32,526 nt of DNA from contig JALQPE010001658.1 in assembly GCA_030407315.1 (NCBI GenBank), positions 1 through 32,526 on the forward strand, written 5' to 3'. The DNA is from Asparagopsis taxiformis (Eukaryota > Rhodophyta > Florideophyceae > Bonnemaisoniales > Bonnemaisoniaceae). Below the pieces are notes generated by a model. The model did no database searches. It was not told the origin of the DNA and was given only the letters and a program-made list of their open reading frames with translations. Of this stretch, positions 20,278 through 31,042 are shown in pieces; position 1 is the first letter of the stretch, and the number at the start of each line of letters is the position of its first letter. Made by a program: the position numbers and the translations under genes.

Positions 20278-23200
20278 TGAGCTACATACCACTTCGCTCA
20301 ATCCCCTCCTTCCTGACTGGAGTTGTAACCGATTTCGGGTTTCGCACCTGATCACACCGGTAAAAAGAACGGCCAGCCTGTGCCAGGACCAGCTGCATTG
20401 GTCGCTAAGCCTCCTGCTCTCTCTAATTCCCTTTCTCCTAGTGGCACAGCAGCCTGAATTGGTCGTACCCATGGGGCACACAACTGGGCTGACTTACGCC
20501 CAATTTCTTCCTGATGGGAAACACATTCTAACGCGTAGTCCTGGAGAAAATAGAAGTTTCTTTCGAAGTGAGGCAGAAGTCATACTATGGAATAAGCAAG
20601 GACAGATCTTACAACGTCTCACGAAGGATGCCCCAAACCCCATAGGCTTCTCGCCGGACGGCACCCGTTTGCTTGATCGAAGGAATTCTAGAGTCAGGCT
20701 GCGTACACTAAGCGGAAAGGTCCTGCTCAATATCAAGGCAAACTCAAGCCCGAACCCCGCCTTGTTCACACCAGACGGACAAGCTATATTGGTCGCAGCC
20801 CCGGATAGCACCGCCAAACTTTGGAGTCTTAGTGGGGAACTAATCCAAGAATTTAAAGGAAAGGTGAGTGTCCTTGCCGTAGCTGTTTCGCCAAATGGTG
20901 AGGAGATCCTTACAGGTGGAGCTGACGGAATAGTCAGACGCTGGAACCTAGCAGGACAACTGCTGAAGCAATCCCCTATCGCCAACCAAAGCCAAAGTAT
21001 TACTGGGCTAGCCTACTCCCCTGACGGACGATACTACCTTACTATGGAGTCCAAAATTTTAATCACAACCTGGGAAAGCCAATATGCAGAAAAAACAGCA
21101 ACATTGTGGACGGCACAAGGGATACAACTCAAAACCTTTCCTGACCTCGAATCCATATCCTTTTCTCCGGACAGTAAGCAACTGCTATTGCAAACCAAAG
21201 ACAGGAAAACATTCGATAGGAAAATAACCCTGTATAGTATAGAAGAGAAAAGGGGAAAGAACCTTCCAGGGAGATTGGCGGCATTCTCCCCTAAGAAAGA
21301 TCATATTGTGACCGTCAGCTCTCCGCGTACACTCAATCTCCTTGATAAGAAAGGTAGACTTATCCGGAGCTTCCAAGGACATGCAGCGTCGATCCTTAAC
21401 GTTTCCTTCTCACCTGATGGTCAGTCGATTCTAACTGCCAGCTTTGACAAGAGCGCGAAAACTGGAACCTGGAAGGTGAGCTCATCTCAGATCTAGTGGC
21501 CACACTTCTTGGGTTACCACGGTCGCCTTTTCACCGAATGGTAATCGGATACTGACGGGTACTGGCAGCTGGGCAGGGTTCAACCGGGATTCAACGGCTA
21601 AACTATGGGACGTTAAACAACGAAAGATTCAGAACTTCACAGGACACCGCCGTCACATCGGGGCGGCAGCTTTCGCACCGGACGGAAAGTCCTTTGTGAC
21701 GGGCAGCGCGGATGGTATAGTAAAGTGGTGGGATATCAATGGAGCCCTAAGAAAAGTTTCCCTTATAACCGGTGGGCCAAGTCTGTCGCATTTTCACCAG
21801 ATGGCGCCTCCATTGTGGCTGGGGGTACTGCAGGAGTTATGATATGGGATACGATAGCTAGCGGACCAAAACCAACTCAACGGCTTCCTGGCGGCGGGCA
21901 ATGTGTCCGTTTCTTAGCAGATGGGAAGCATATTGTGGCTGGTAGTGCATCCGGCGCTAGTCTACTCAACCTAGATAGTCTCAGTAGTACCAGTATAGCA
22001 GCCCAAGGCTGGTGGTTAGATACTTCAAGAGATGGCAAATATGTAGTCTTTGTCCATCAACGAGGAGGGATCAGTCTACATACTTTTGATGGCAAAAACC
22101 TACAACTAGTAGCAAGATTCGCAGATAGGCACTCCCGTGCTGATTACGTAGTTTTCTCTCCAGATAGCCAGTCCATCCTGTCTGGACACGCAGATCACAA
22201 GGCCAGATTGTGGGATCTAGAGGGGAATCTCTTGCAGACCTACAGCGGACATAGGGACGCCGTTTCTTCTGTAGCTTTCTCGCCAAATGGTAAATATGTG
22301 CTAACCGGCAGTAAGGATAGCCAGATGAAGTTATGGCCAACTGCTCACAACGAAGAATTAGCCACGCTCTTGCAGGTAGGAGCCGAAGACTGGGTGGTCA
22401 CTACCCCATCTGGACTCTTCGATGCCTCAGAAGGTGCTAAGAACAACATGCACTACGTCATCCATAAGGGGGAGGTCCCGGAAGTAATTGCATTGGAGTC
22501 CCTAGAATATCGATACTGGGTGCCTGGCCTTTTGAAACGATTACTCGCTGGGGAATCTGCCAAAGATATCCGCGATGTTGGACAGTTGAAGCTGGAAGCA
22601 CTTTACCCACGGATCAGAGCCCGCCTGGATACAGACCAATTAATCATCGATATCAAAGAGCGATCCGGCGGTTTAGGTGAACTAAACCTGTACATCAACG
22701 GAAGTATAGTAAACAAAGATCTCAATCGCTCTGACAAATCCCATTTGGAAATACCCCTAAAAAAGTACGCTAAACATTTCTACACGAAAAGAACAAATGT
22801 GATTGGTCTGCAGGCTTTCAATAAGGCAGGTTGGATGAAAAGTCCCCGGATCAAGTTACCTCCCTATACACCCAGTTTTCCCATCCAACGCGATCACAAA
22901 CTGGCTCATCTATACGCCATCGTTGTGGGCACATCGGATTATACAGGCAGTAACTTGGACCTTAGCTACGCGGCAAAAGATGCCGTAAGTATGCATCAAG
23001 CATTGACTCTTGCCGGAGAGCAGCTTTTTCAGGATCGAATCGATGTACGTCTCTTCGCTACTGAAGATGTGCCCAAAGCTGGGCAACCTACAAGAATAAC
23101 ATTCAAAGAGCCATCGATGAGATCGCTGCTAAAGCCGAACCTATCGATCTGGTGCTCGTTTACCTAGCCGGGCATGGTAAAGCCATTGATGAAGGAAACA

Positions 23201-24067
23201 ACAAATCTCGCTTTTACTATCTGACGAAAAGCATAGGCAACTTTAGGCAATTGGAAGATACAACAATTCGCAGCCTGGACGCCATTTCTCAGGAGGAGCT
23301 CACCGATTGGCTTAGTGTGAAAATAGGCGCCAAGAAGAAAGTTATGGTGCTGGATGCCTGTAACTCCGGTCAAGTGATAAAAACCTTGATCCAGGAAAGA
23401 TCTTTTTCGGAATCGCAGTTGGTCGCTCTGGATCGAATGAAGGACCGCACCGGGATGTATATCTTAGCGGGTAGTGCCGCTGATCGCGAAAGCTTTGAGG
23501 CCACTCCATTCGGACAAGGCCTGTTGACCTATAGCCTCTTGCAGGGAATGCAAGAGCTGGCAACCCGAGACCCTAATGATGAAGTAGATGTCCTCCAACT
23601 CCTCATGCACGCGGAGAATCAGGTCCCCAAATTGGCTAAAAGCTTAGGGGTTGCCCAGAACCCAAGATGTATAATCAAGATGGTCTTTCCAGTTTTCCAA
23701 TTGGTATTGTGAGAGACCCTTCGGTCATTCCGGTGGCTGCTGTCAAACCCATTCTTATCCAGCCGCTTCTGGTAAAGGAAGGAGAACCAGAGGATCCATT
23801 AGACCTTATTTCTACACTGGAAAGCTATATACAGAAACAGGTGAGACGGGGAGGAACTTTTACTTTTAGAAATGTAAGGAAAAACAAAGAAGGATACTCT
23901 ATCCGCGGCACCTATTCGCTGAGCAAGGAGCGCCTATTGCAAGGGTATATTTGCGGAAGGGAGCGAAAAAAATCACTACAGAGGATTTAGTTGTGGAAGG
24001 GAGGAAAGATAAAATCGAGGAACTTATTGAATTAATTTTTGAGAGAATAGAACCCTATATAAAATAG
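20278..24067 (+). CDS. W2: secreted WD40-repeat caspase-family protease (C14)
   Basis: The ATG at 20278 is the best start. After an early frame change a hydrophobic signal core follows (SLLLSLIPFLLVAQ), then PELVVPMGHT. About 15 propeller blades are readable by their FSPDG-type turns (FSPDGTRLLD, FTPDGQAILV, VSPNGEEILTG, FAPDGKSFVTG, FSPNGKYVLTG), enough for two seven-bladed WD40 propellers. Next come the linker (DWVVTTPSGLFDASEGA, RYWVPGLLKRLL), an Ig-like segment (ERSGGLGELNLYINGS) and the caspase domain starting near AIVVGTSDYTG. The catalytic His is in LAGHGK (codon 23173-23175) and the Cys in LDACNSG (codon 23359-23361). The sequence after the dyad (DRMKDRTGMYILAGSAAD) matches bacterial caspases. 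A C-terminal domain of about 110 residues ends at the TAG at 24065-24067. About 1260 codons with roughly six frame changes. Acts outside the cytoplasm. Target unknown. Confidence 0.9.
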
Positions 24068-24141
24068 GCGTAAATTCCCCAGGGTTTTCATTCAATGGAA
24101 ATCGGACTAAACCAATTCGCATATATTCAACACTACTGCAA

Positions 24142-27100
24142 ATGCCTTTAGCCTACTACCCTATACACCGATTTTCTAAACGCTTACTTCTCCTGCTTTG
24201 CTTGATCTTACCTCATACTTTTTGGACAAAAACCCGAATTAGTACTACCCATTATTCATGGGCACGAATTGGCCAATCCAGGTTAGCTTTTCTAAAGATG
24301 GCAAATATTTAGCTTCCTGTTCGGCAGCAAGTGTGAAGCTCTGGGAATACCCTAGCGGAAAACTTATACGTACCATTGAGGCAAAGACAGCGTATAACCA
24401 AGAGTTCCGAGGTGTTGCCTTTTCTTCAAATGGGCAGTATCTACTATTGGCCCACAAGTATGGATTAAACCCGCTTCACATACATCTATCTCTTTATGGT
24501 ACCCGTTCCGGAAAACACCTAAAAACTATAGCTAAGTTTGACAACCTGGATCGTGTGTAGGCCTGCATTTTTCAGAAGATGATCAATACATCGCCGCAGA
24601 ATATTTTCTTCAGGACAAGGATGGTCGACGCGCCCGAAAACCTCAAAGCGAAATATGGAAGATTGAATCGGTCAAAGTATCTGGCGTGAGAATGGTAAAA
24701 GCGTCAGGCTTCTTCAGGATACAACCTATTTTTATCTCCTAGACAGCAACGTGGTTCAACGTTGTGATTACCAGACGTTAACTACCGAGAAAATCATGGA
24801 GGTCCCAACAGCAGTCATTGCTATAGGAATTGATAATGACAGTCAGAAACTACACTGCCTATCTGAACCAGATTATGTTGACCCTAAAAATCATGAGGCT
24901 CCCTATATTTTCGGAATAAGTACATTGGATTTAGCCAATAACAAAATGTCGCCTCCTAAAGCCTTAAGCTTACCTGACTATGTTATGGAACAATTTTCAC
25001 TAGATGCCAAAACTCTGACCGTTCAGTGTGCTATATATGATCGAGATCTCCAAAAGTATGATCATGAAAAAGAGGATAGCTTGGAGATCATCCAAATTAA
25101 CCTCAACAATACAAAGCAAATACTAAGTCAGAAATATAAATTGAAATATGCTGATGGATTAGCTGCCCAGATGGTAAGTCCTTGGTTTATACTACTTACA
25201 AAAATAAAGCCGTAACCAATACAGATCTCTACAGGATCAACTTAGTCGACCAAATCCAATATCCAAAATTTGGTGGCCTGAACCTTGAACCTATCTATGG
25301 TCACTTTGACGAGGCTTCTGGGCTCATAGGACAGAATAGCTTGATTAAGTTAATCTATACAAATCGTGATGTACACCTTATCCACACGCAGTATAAGACA
25401 AGAGTACGTGGAGCTGTTGTCCCAAGCTTGGATGCTGAATTCTATTTTGATTTAAGATTTGGCAAGTTGTACCGCTTCAACAAAAAACAAATACAGTGGT
25501 CTGTTGGCCTCAAGAAGGACAATACTACAACTATCTGATCAATGCTGCTTTTGGACAAAATGGTCAATTGGCAGTCTTACGAAAGATCAAAAATTGAAAA
25601 TATATGCCTCCGATGGCGAACTAATACAAGCATATACTGAGGTTAATTTGAGAGATGCCGACCATGGAGAGCTGTTTTACGACAGTCAAAACCAGCAGAT
25701 TTTCCTGGAATATAAAGGAACCATCCAAGGATATGATCTCAAGCAACAATCATTGGTAAGCTCCACGGGTTTGGTCGTGCCGGCCTCAGCAATGCTCTCG
25801 CTCAATACCGACTTAGGTGTGGATTGCCCGGATCAAGTATCCTTCCGAATATTTAGTAAGACTGATAATGAAACAATCAGCACCTTAGTCATCGACCAAG
25901 ACAATGAATGGATTGTCTCCACCCCTTCAGGCCTTTTGATGGTAGTGAAAGAGGCAAGTCTGCGCTACATTATGTAAAGGGAATGGAGATCATTCCATTG
26001 GAGTCGTTAGAGGCTCGTTATTGGTCCCTAATTTGCTAGAAAAACTATTAGATGGACAAAGTGCCAAGGAAATTCGCGATGTGAGTCAGCTAAGCCTAGA
26101 GGACCTCTACCCTATCATCGAGGGCCAGATTGCGAATGATGTTTTGCAAGTAAAAATCCAGGAGCGCTCTGGAGGCTTAGGAGAACTAAACCTATATATC
26201 AATGGAAGCATCGTCCAAAAAGATATCAATCCTCAAAAAGAGACACAACTAGCGATACCACTAAATCGCTATGCCAACACTTCTATACACAACGCCCCAA
26301 TACAATCAGTTTACAAGCTTTTAATAAAGGTGATTGGATGAAAAGTCGTCCCATTGAATTACCATTGTATTCGCCCTCTTTTGCCATACAGCGAGATCAT
26401 AAGAAGGCCCATTTCTATGCTGTAGTGGTGGGAACATCTGACTATTCTGGTGAGCAGCTTGACCTAAACTATGCGGGCAAGGACGCAGTAAGCATTCACA
26501 AAGCCTTGCGTGTGGCAGGGGAAGCCCTCTTTCAAGATCGGACAGATATTCGGCTATTCAGTACAGATGAGGTGCCCAATGCCATTCCGCCTAGCAAACC
26601 TAATATTCTAGCAGCACTAGATGAAATCAAGGTAAAGGCAGAGCCAATAGACCTAGTCATGATTTACTTTGCTGGACATGGAAAGGTACAAGATGATGAT
26701 GCCGACAAACCGCGCTTCTTCTACCTCACCCAAAGTATGAATAGTTTTGCCCAACTAGAGGATCCACAAGCTCGAAAACTTGATGCTATTTCCCAAGAAG
26801 AATGACAGATTGGTTGATAGAATTAGCTGCTAAAAAAAAGGTCATGATCTTGGATGCTTGTAACTCAGGCCAGGTCGTCAACACCCTAGTCAGTGACCGA
26901 GCCTTAACGGGATCCCAACTCCGGGCCCTGGATCGTATGAAAGACCGTACGGGGATGTACATCCTGGCAGGGAGCGCTGCGGATAAGAAGAGTTACGAAG
27001 CCACGCCTTTCGGGCAGGGATTGTTAACCTATAGCCTCTTGCAGGGCATGCAGGAATTGTCTACGCAACACCTAATAAGGAAGTCGATATTTTGTCTCTA

Positions 27101-27569
27101 TTAAGTCACGCCGAAAACCGAGTGCCTGAATTGGCCAAGGAAGTCGGAGTTATCCAACAACCAAAAATGCATAATCAGGATGGGCTTTCGAGTTTCCCGA
27201 TTGGAATCGTTCAAGACCCAGCAACGATCCCTATCGCTACAACCAAAACCACTCTTGATCCGCTCGATGTTCCAGCAAGAAGGGGAATTTGATGACCCCT
27301 TACATCTCATGACAGCTATTGAAGATTATATCCAGAAGGCCATCCGTCGCAATGCATCCTTTACTTTCCAAGACGTCCGAAATCACCCAAAAGGATATTC
27401 TATTCGGGGAGCCTATACTATGGAAGGGGAACAGATAAAGATAAAGGGCTTTTTGTATAAGGCGGGAAAGAAGGTAACAGCGAGTGCATTTAATGTGGAG
27501 GTGTAAAAAACAGATATCAATGATTTAGCAGAGCAAGTGTTTTTTGCGATAGAAAATTGGATTCAATAA
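24142..27569 (+). CDS. W3: secreted propeller-caspase family protease (C14)
   Basis: The ATG at 24142 starts MPLAYYPIHRFSKRLLLLL, a signal peptide. In a shifted frame it continues with QKPELVLPIIHGHELANP and one clear WD40 blade (FSKDGKYLASCSAASVKLWE). The rest of the sensor is strongly diverged, with few WD40 landmarks. From about 25900 the sequence is close to W2: EWIVSTPSGLF, WVPNLLEKLLDGQSAKEIRD, ERSGGLGELNLYINGS, then the caspase domain (AVVVGTSDYSG). The catalytic His is in FAGHGK (codon 26677-26679) and the Cys in LDACNSG (codon 26859-26861). DRMKDRTGMYILAGSAAD is identical to W2. The C-terminal domain has GYSIRGAYTMEG. An in-frame TAA at 27504-27506 precedes what looks like the true end (NDLAEQVFFAIENWIQ, TAA at 27567-27569). 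W4 starts 27 bases later. About 1140 codons with seven or more frame changes. Confidence 0.88.
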
Positions 27570-27595
27570 TCATTAGACGAAAGCATTTAAGAACT

Positions 27596-30500
27596 ATGAA
27601 ACAAAAACAACTATCATTCCATACCAAGCGAGGAATTCTCTTTCTCCTTAGCGTATTTGTGATACAGTGCTTGTACGCCCAGCAAGCTGATCTCGTACTT
27701 CCATTAACCACGGCACTCAAGTAGAGAGCATCTCCTTTTCTGCCGATGGACAATATCTTATTAGCTGCAGTAATGGTCAGGTTAAATTGTGGGAAACTGC
27801 GACGGGCAGCTCTTACGGACCATTGATAAGCAAATCAATAAAGAACTGGAAACCAATAATGATTGGGAAGGTGGCTTCAAGATGGCCGCTTTATCGGCAG
27901 ATGGTAAACTTATTCTAACTGGGCGAGATTGCGGTTTAGTGGAAGGAGAACCAGGTTCAGGTAATTCTCCTACTAACATCCAGCTTTGGGAAGGGTCCAG
28001 CGGAAAGAAAATAAGTACACTGCCTACAGAAAAAACGCCTGCTTGTATACAGGAGATAGCCTTTTCTCCGGATGACCGTTATGCACTTGCTATTTACCGG
28101 GTCAGTCTGCCCCCAGCCCGAATTGTCAATAGCTTTAGAAATACTCCCCCACCAGGCTTTGATTCCCCCACAAACCAGGATAGCACGGAAATAATAATCA
28201 GTGAAAGTACACAGACTAGGTCAGTCATTACTACTACAGTTTGGGATTTGCAAACTCAATCCCTTTTGATCAATCGCTTGGGAGAAACTGGCCGTTTCTC
28301 TGCTGATGGGAAATACCTTATGAGTCAGGACTCTAATACCGTTATTGGACAGATTTATCCACACAAGAGATGGTATCCTCTTTCCAAAGCGATACGAATA
28401 TTGAATATGTGGCGGTTTCTGAGGACTGGAGCTACCTGTATACTAGCAGTGTAACAACCTATAGTGATGGGGAAGCCCAACCCATGCAAATCACTACCTG
28501 GGACCTGCAACAAAAACAAAAGATCAGTTCTTTTACTGTGGATCGGCCCATCGATAACATGATCCCTTCCAAAGATGGTAAATCTCTTATTTTATCAGGT
28601 TTTCAATTATATGATGTACAGATTTGGGATCCTTGGCGTCGCCAGAAAATAGCGACCTTCCCTACTTATAATCGCCCTCATTTCAGCAAAATGATGCTAT
28701 TTTATCGATTGTTATGACGGAAGATGAGACGAAGGACATGGCCATCAAACAGCTCCGATATGATTTGGCCGCGCAAAAATACCTAGATTCTCTGAGGATA
28801 CCTATAAAACCTTCCCCTGGAGGTGTTTGGGGTACGCTTTCTCCGGATGGGAGCCTATTTGCTTTCACTAATCAGACGATGGAAGGGGATTTCCGGGCTG
28901 AACTAAAGGCTGTTGACTCAGGCAGCCCCAAAAAGTGATAGCCTTTGGTGCTACTGCTTTTGGGATCAATTATACACTAAGCAGGATACTATTGTCTCTT
29001 CCTGAAGGATATAGCACAGCTCAAGTCTTAGGAGACAAGGGAGAGTGGCTCTATTTCGACGAGGAGCTACTATTTGACGTGCAACGAAAAGAATGGGTGG
29101 ATCCACAACTACGTACTAGTCAAAACTTACAGGAAAATAAAGAATGGCGTCTTTCTAGCATAGATGGGATTTCAGTCATCTTATCGAGGCTGGAAAATGG
29201 GCAAGTAAAAAAAGGCTACTTTATTGTTTTGAATGAAGAGGGCCCTGCAGAATGGGTCGTTTCTACTCCCGTTGGTTTTTCGATGGTAGTCCTAATGCCC
29301 GAACAGCCCTGCATTATGTGGATGGATTGGAACGCATAGGACTGGAACAGTTCGAAGAACGCTACTATGAGCCGGGGGTTCTTGACAAGATCTTATCTCA
29401 GAAAGAAGACGAATTGCGGAAGATCGATGGATTGTCTATTATCAATATGTATCCAAAAGTAAATGGAGTCGTCAATAATCACCAGCTAAAGGTGGATTTA
29501 GAGCGCAGAAGTGGAGGGATCGGTAAACTCAGTTCTATATTAATGGCATCGAAGTGGAGGAAGATATTAATCGAGAGCGAAAAGTTAAATTCCCCATCAA
29601 TTTAAAACAATACAGTAAGTACTTTTTCACAGATGCAACCAATAGCTTAGCGCTAGTCGCTTATAATGAAGAAGGCTGGTTCAAAAGTAGAGCTTATCAA
29701 TGGAATTATCATCCTTCTGCTATCCAGGTAAATAGCCGAGGTACTATCAACACAAGTCGTACCCGGCCTCCATCCAGGTTCGAACACCGTCGTGCCAAAC
29801 TCTATGCCCTTATCGTTGGTACTTCTAAATATCGAGGAGGAGCTCTAAATCTAGAATACGCCGACAAAGATGCGCTGCTTTGCTAAAGCGCTGGATATCG
29901 CGACCAAAGATCTATTTATCAAGGGGCGACAGATTGAGGTGCTCACTACCCAGGCGGAATCAGCCGCCCAAAAACCCACCAAAGATAACATCCAACATGT
30001 GCTGGCTGAATTCGCCAAAGTCGCAACCCCTTACGATGTAGTTGTCCTCTACTTTGCCGGCCATGGCATCAGTTTAGGTCAGGACGAGAATGTACAATTC
30101 TATTACCTCACGCAGGACGTTCTGGCAAATCCAACGGTCAAAGACAAGAAAGTACTGGATCAATCTACGATCTCCAGTAGCGAACTAGCTCGTTGGCAAA
30201 GTGCCATCGCTTCACCGAAAAAAGTGATGATTCTCGATGCCTGTCAGTCTGGGCAACTGGGCCAGGATCTTTTCAAGGAACGCTCGATACGAACGCCCGC
30301 CGCGGCCGTGCATTGGATCGCATGAAAAACCGAACAGGCATGTTTATCCTGTCGGGGAGTGCAGCCGATCAGGCCAGCCTGGAAGCCAGCCCCTATGGTC
30401 ATGGTTTACTCACCTATAGCCTGTTACAAGGAATGAAAGTGATTTCCCGACAGCATGCCGATAAACACCTGAATGTGCAAGCCCTTTTTCAGCATTGCAA

Positions 30501-30956
30501 GAATGAAGTGCAAGATCTTGCCGAAAGCCTAGGCAGAGAGCAAGTTCCCGCTGTGATAGGGGGAGGGAGAGATGCAGCAGATTACCCGATTGGCATCTTA
30601 GAAAATCCAGATCTTATCCAAACGCCTACCGTAAAACCTATGGTGGCTAAGCCGCGTTTCATGGATAAACAACAGTATAGTGATATTTGGAAAATAGGCG
30701 AAAAACTCCAAAACCAATTCTATCAGATAAGCCAACGAGGGAGCGATCCTCCTTATATATTTATCAATAATGATCATTCGGGGATGCTTATTCCCTTCAG
30801 GGTTTTTCGGCAAAGGCCGGTACAGATATTTTGATTGAAGGAGCGCTGCTAAAGGGGAATAAAGTCATTCAACGATTCAGCAAAAAGGGGCCGCCAGCTG
30901 AAATTGATGCTTTGGTGCTGGAAATCTACGAAGCTGTCGAATTGTCTATTGAGTGA
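27596..30956 (+). CDS. W4: secreted propeller-caspase family protease (C14)
   Basis: The ATG at 27596 gives a signal peptide (RGILFLLSVFVIQCLYAQ) followed by QADLVLP and blades such as FSADGQYLISCSNGQVKLWE, LSADGKLILTGRDCG, FSPDDRYALA, TTVWDLQTQSLL and LSPDGSLFAF. The linker (EWVVSTPVGFFDG, YYEPGVLDKIL) and Ig-like segment (LERRSGGIGK) are recognisable but more distant from W2/W3 than those are from each other. The caspase domain begins near ALIVGTSKYRGG, with the catalytic His in FAGHGI (codon 30062-30064) and the Cys in LDACQSG (codon 30242-30244), followed by RMKNRTGMFILSGSAAD. The C-terminal domain ends in LVLEIYEAVELSIE before the TGA at 30954-30956. About 1120 codons with eight or so frame changes. 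It follows W3 by 26 bases, so W3-W4 are almost surely co-transcribed. Confidence 0.88.
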
Positions 30957-30960
30957 TTCG

Positions 30961-31014
30961 GAAGCGGGAAATCGGAAATCGGAACTTGGAGGATCGATTT
31001 CCCCTTCCCGCTTC
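30961..31014. terminator. Terminator between W4 and the convergent zinc-peptidase gene
   Basis: Arms 30961-30981 and 30995-31014 (GAAGCGGGAA...GAAATCG and its complement) pair over nearly their whole length, with a small internal mismatch and a 13-base loop. It starts right after the W4 stop (30956) and before the opposing stop at 31043, so it can end both transcripts. Confidence 0.75.
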
Positions 31015-31042
31015 GAACTTCCCACTCCAAAGAGCCTATCCT

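Noticed and set aside
20494..20985. Long minus-strand open frame of 163 codons inside W2
   Set aside because: It is antisense to clear WD40 blades (FSPDG turns) and is the mirror of a repetitive coding sequence, not a gene of its own.
24054..24068. Small inverted repeat at the W2 stop codon as a terminator
   Set aside because: The stem is only five AT-rich pairs, with no T tract.
18888..30956. Caspase array as a CRISPR-, CBASS- or Avs-type phage defence island
   Set aside because: All copies begin with Sec signal peptides, and no nucleotide cyclase, STAND ATPase, CRISPR repeat or Cas gene is nearby. A defence role is not excluded but nothing here supports it.
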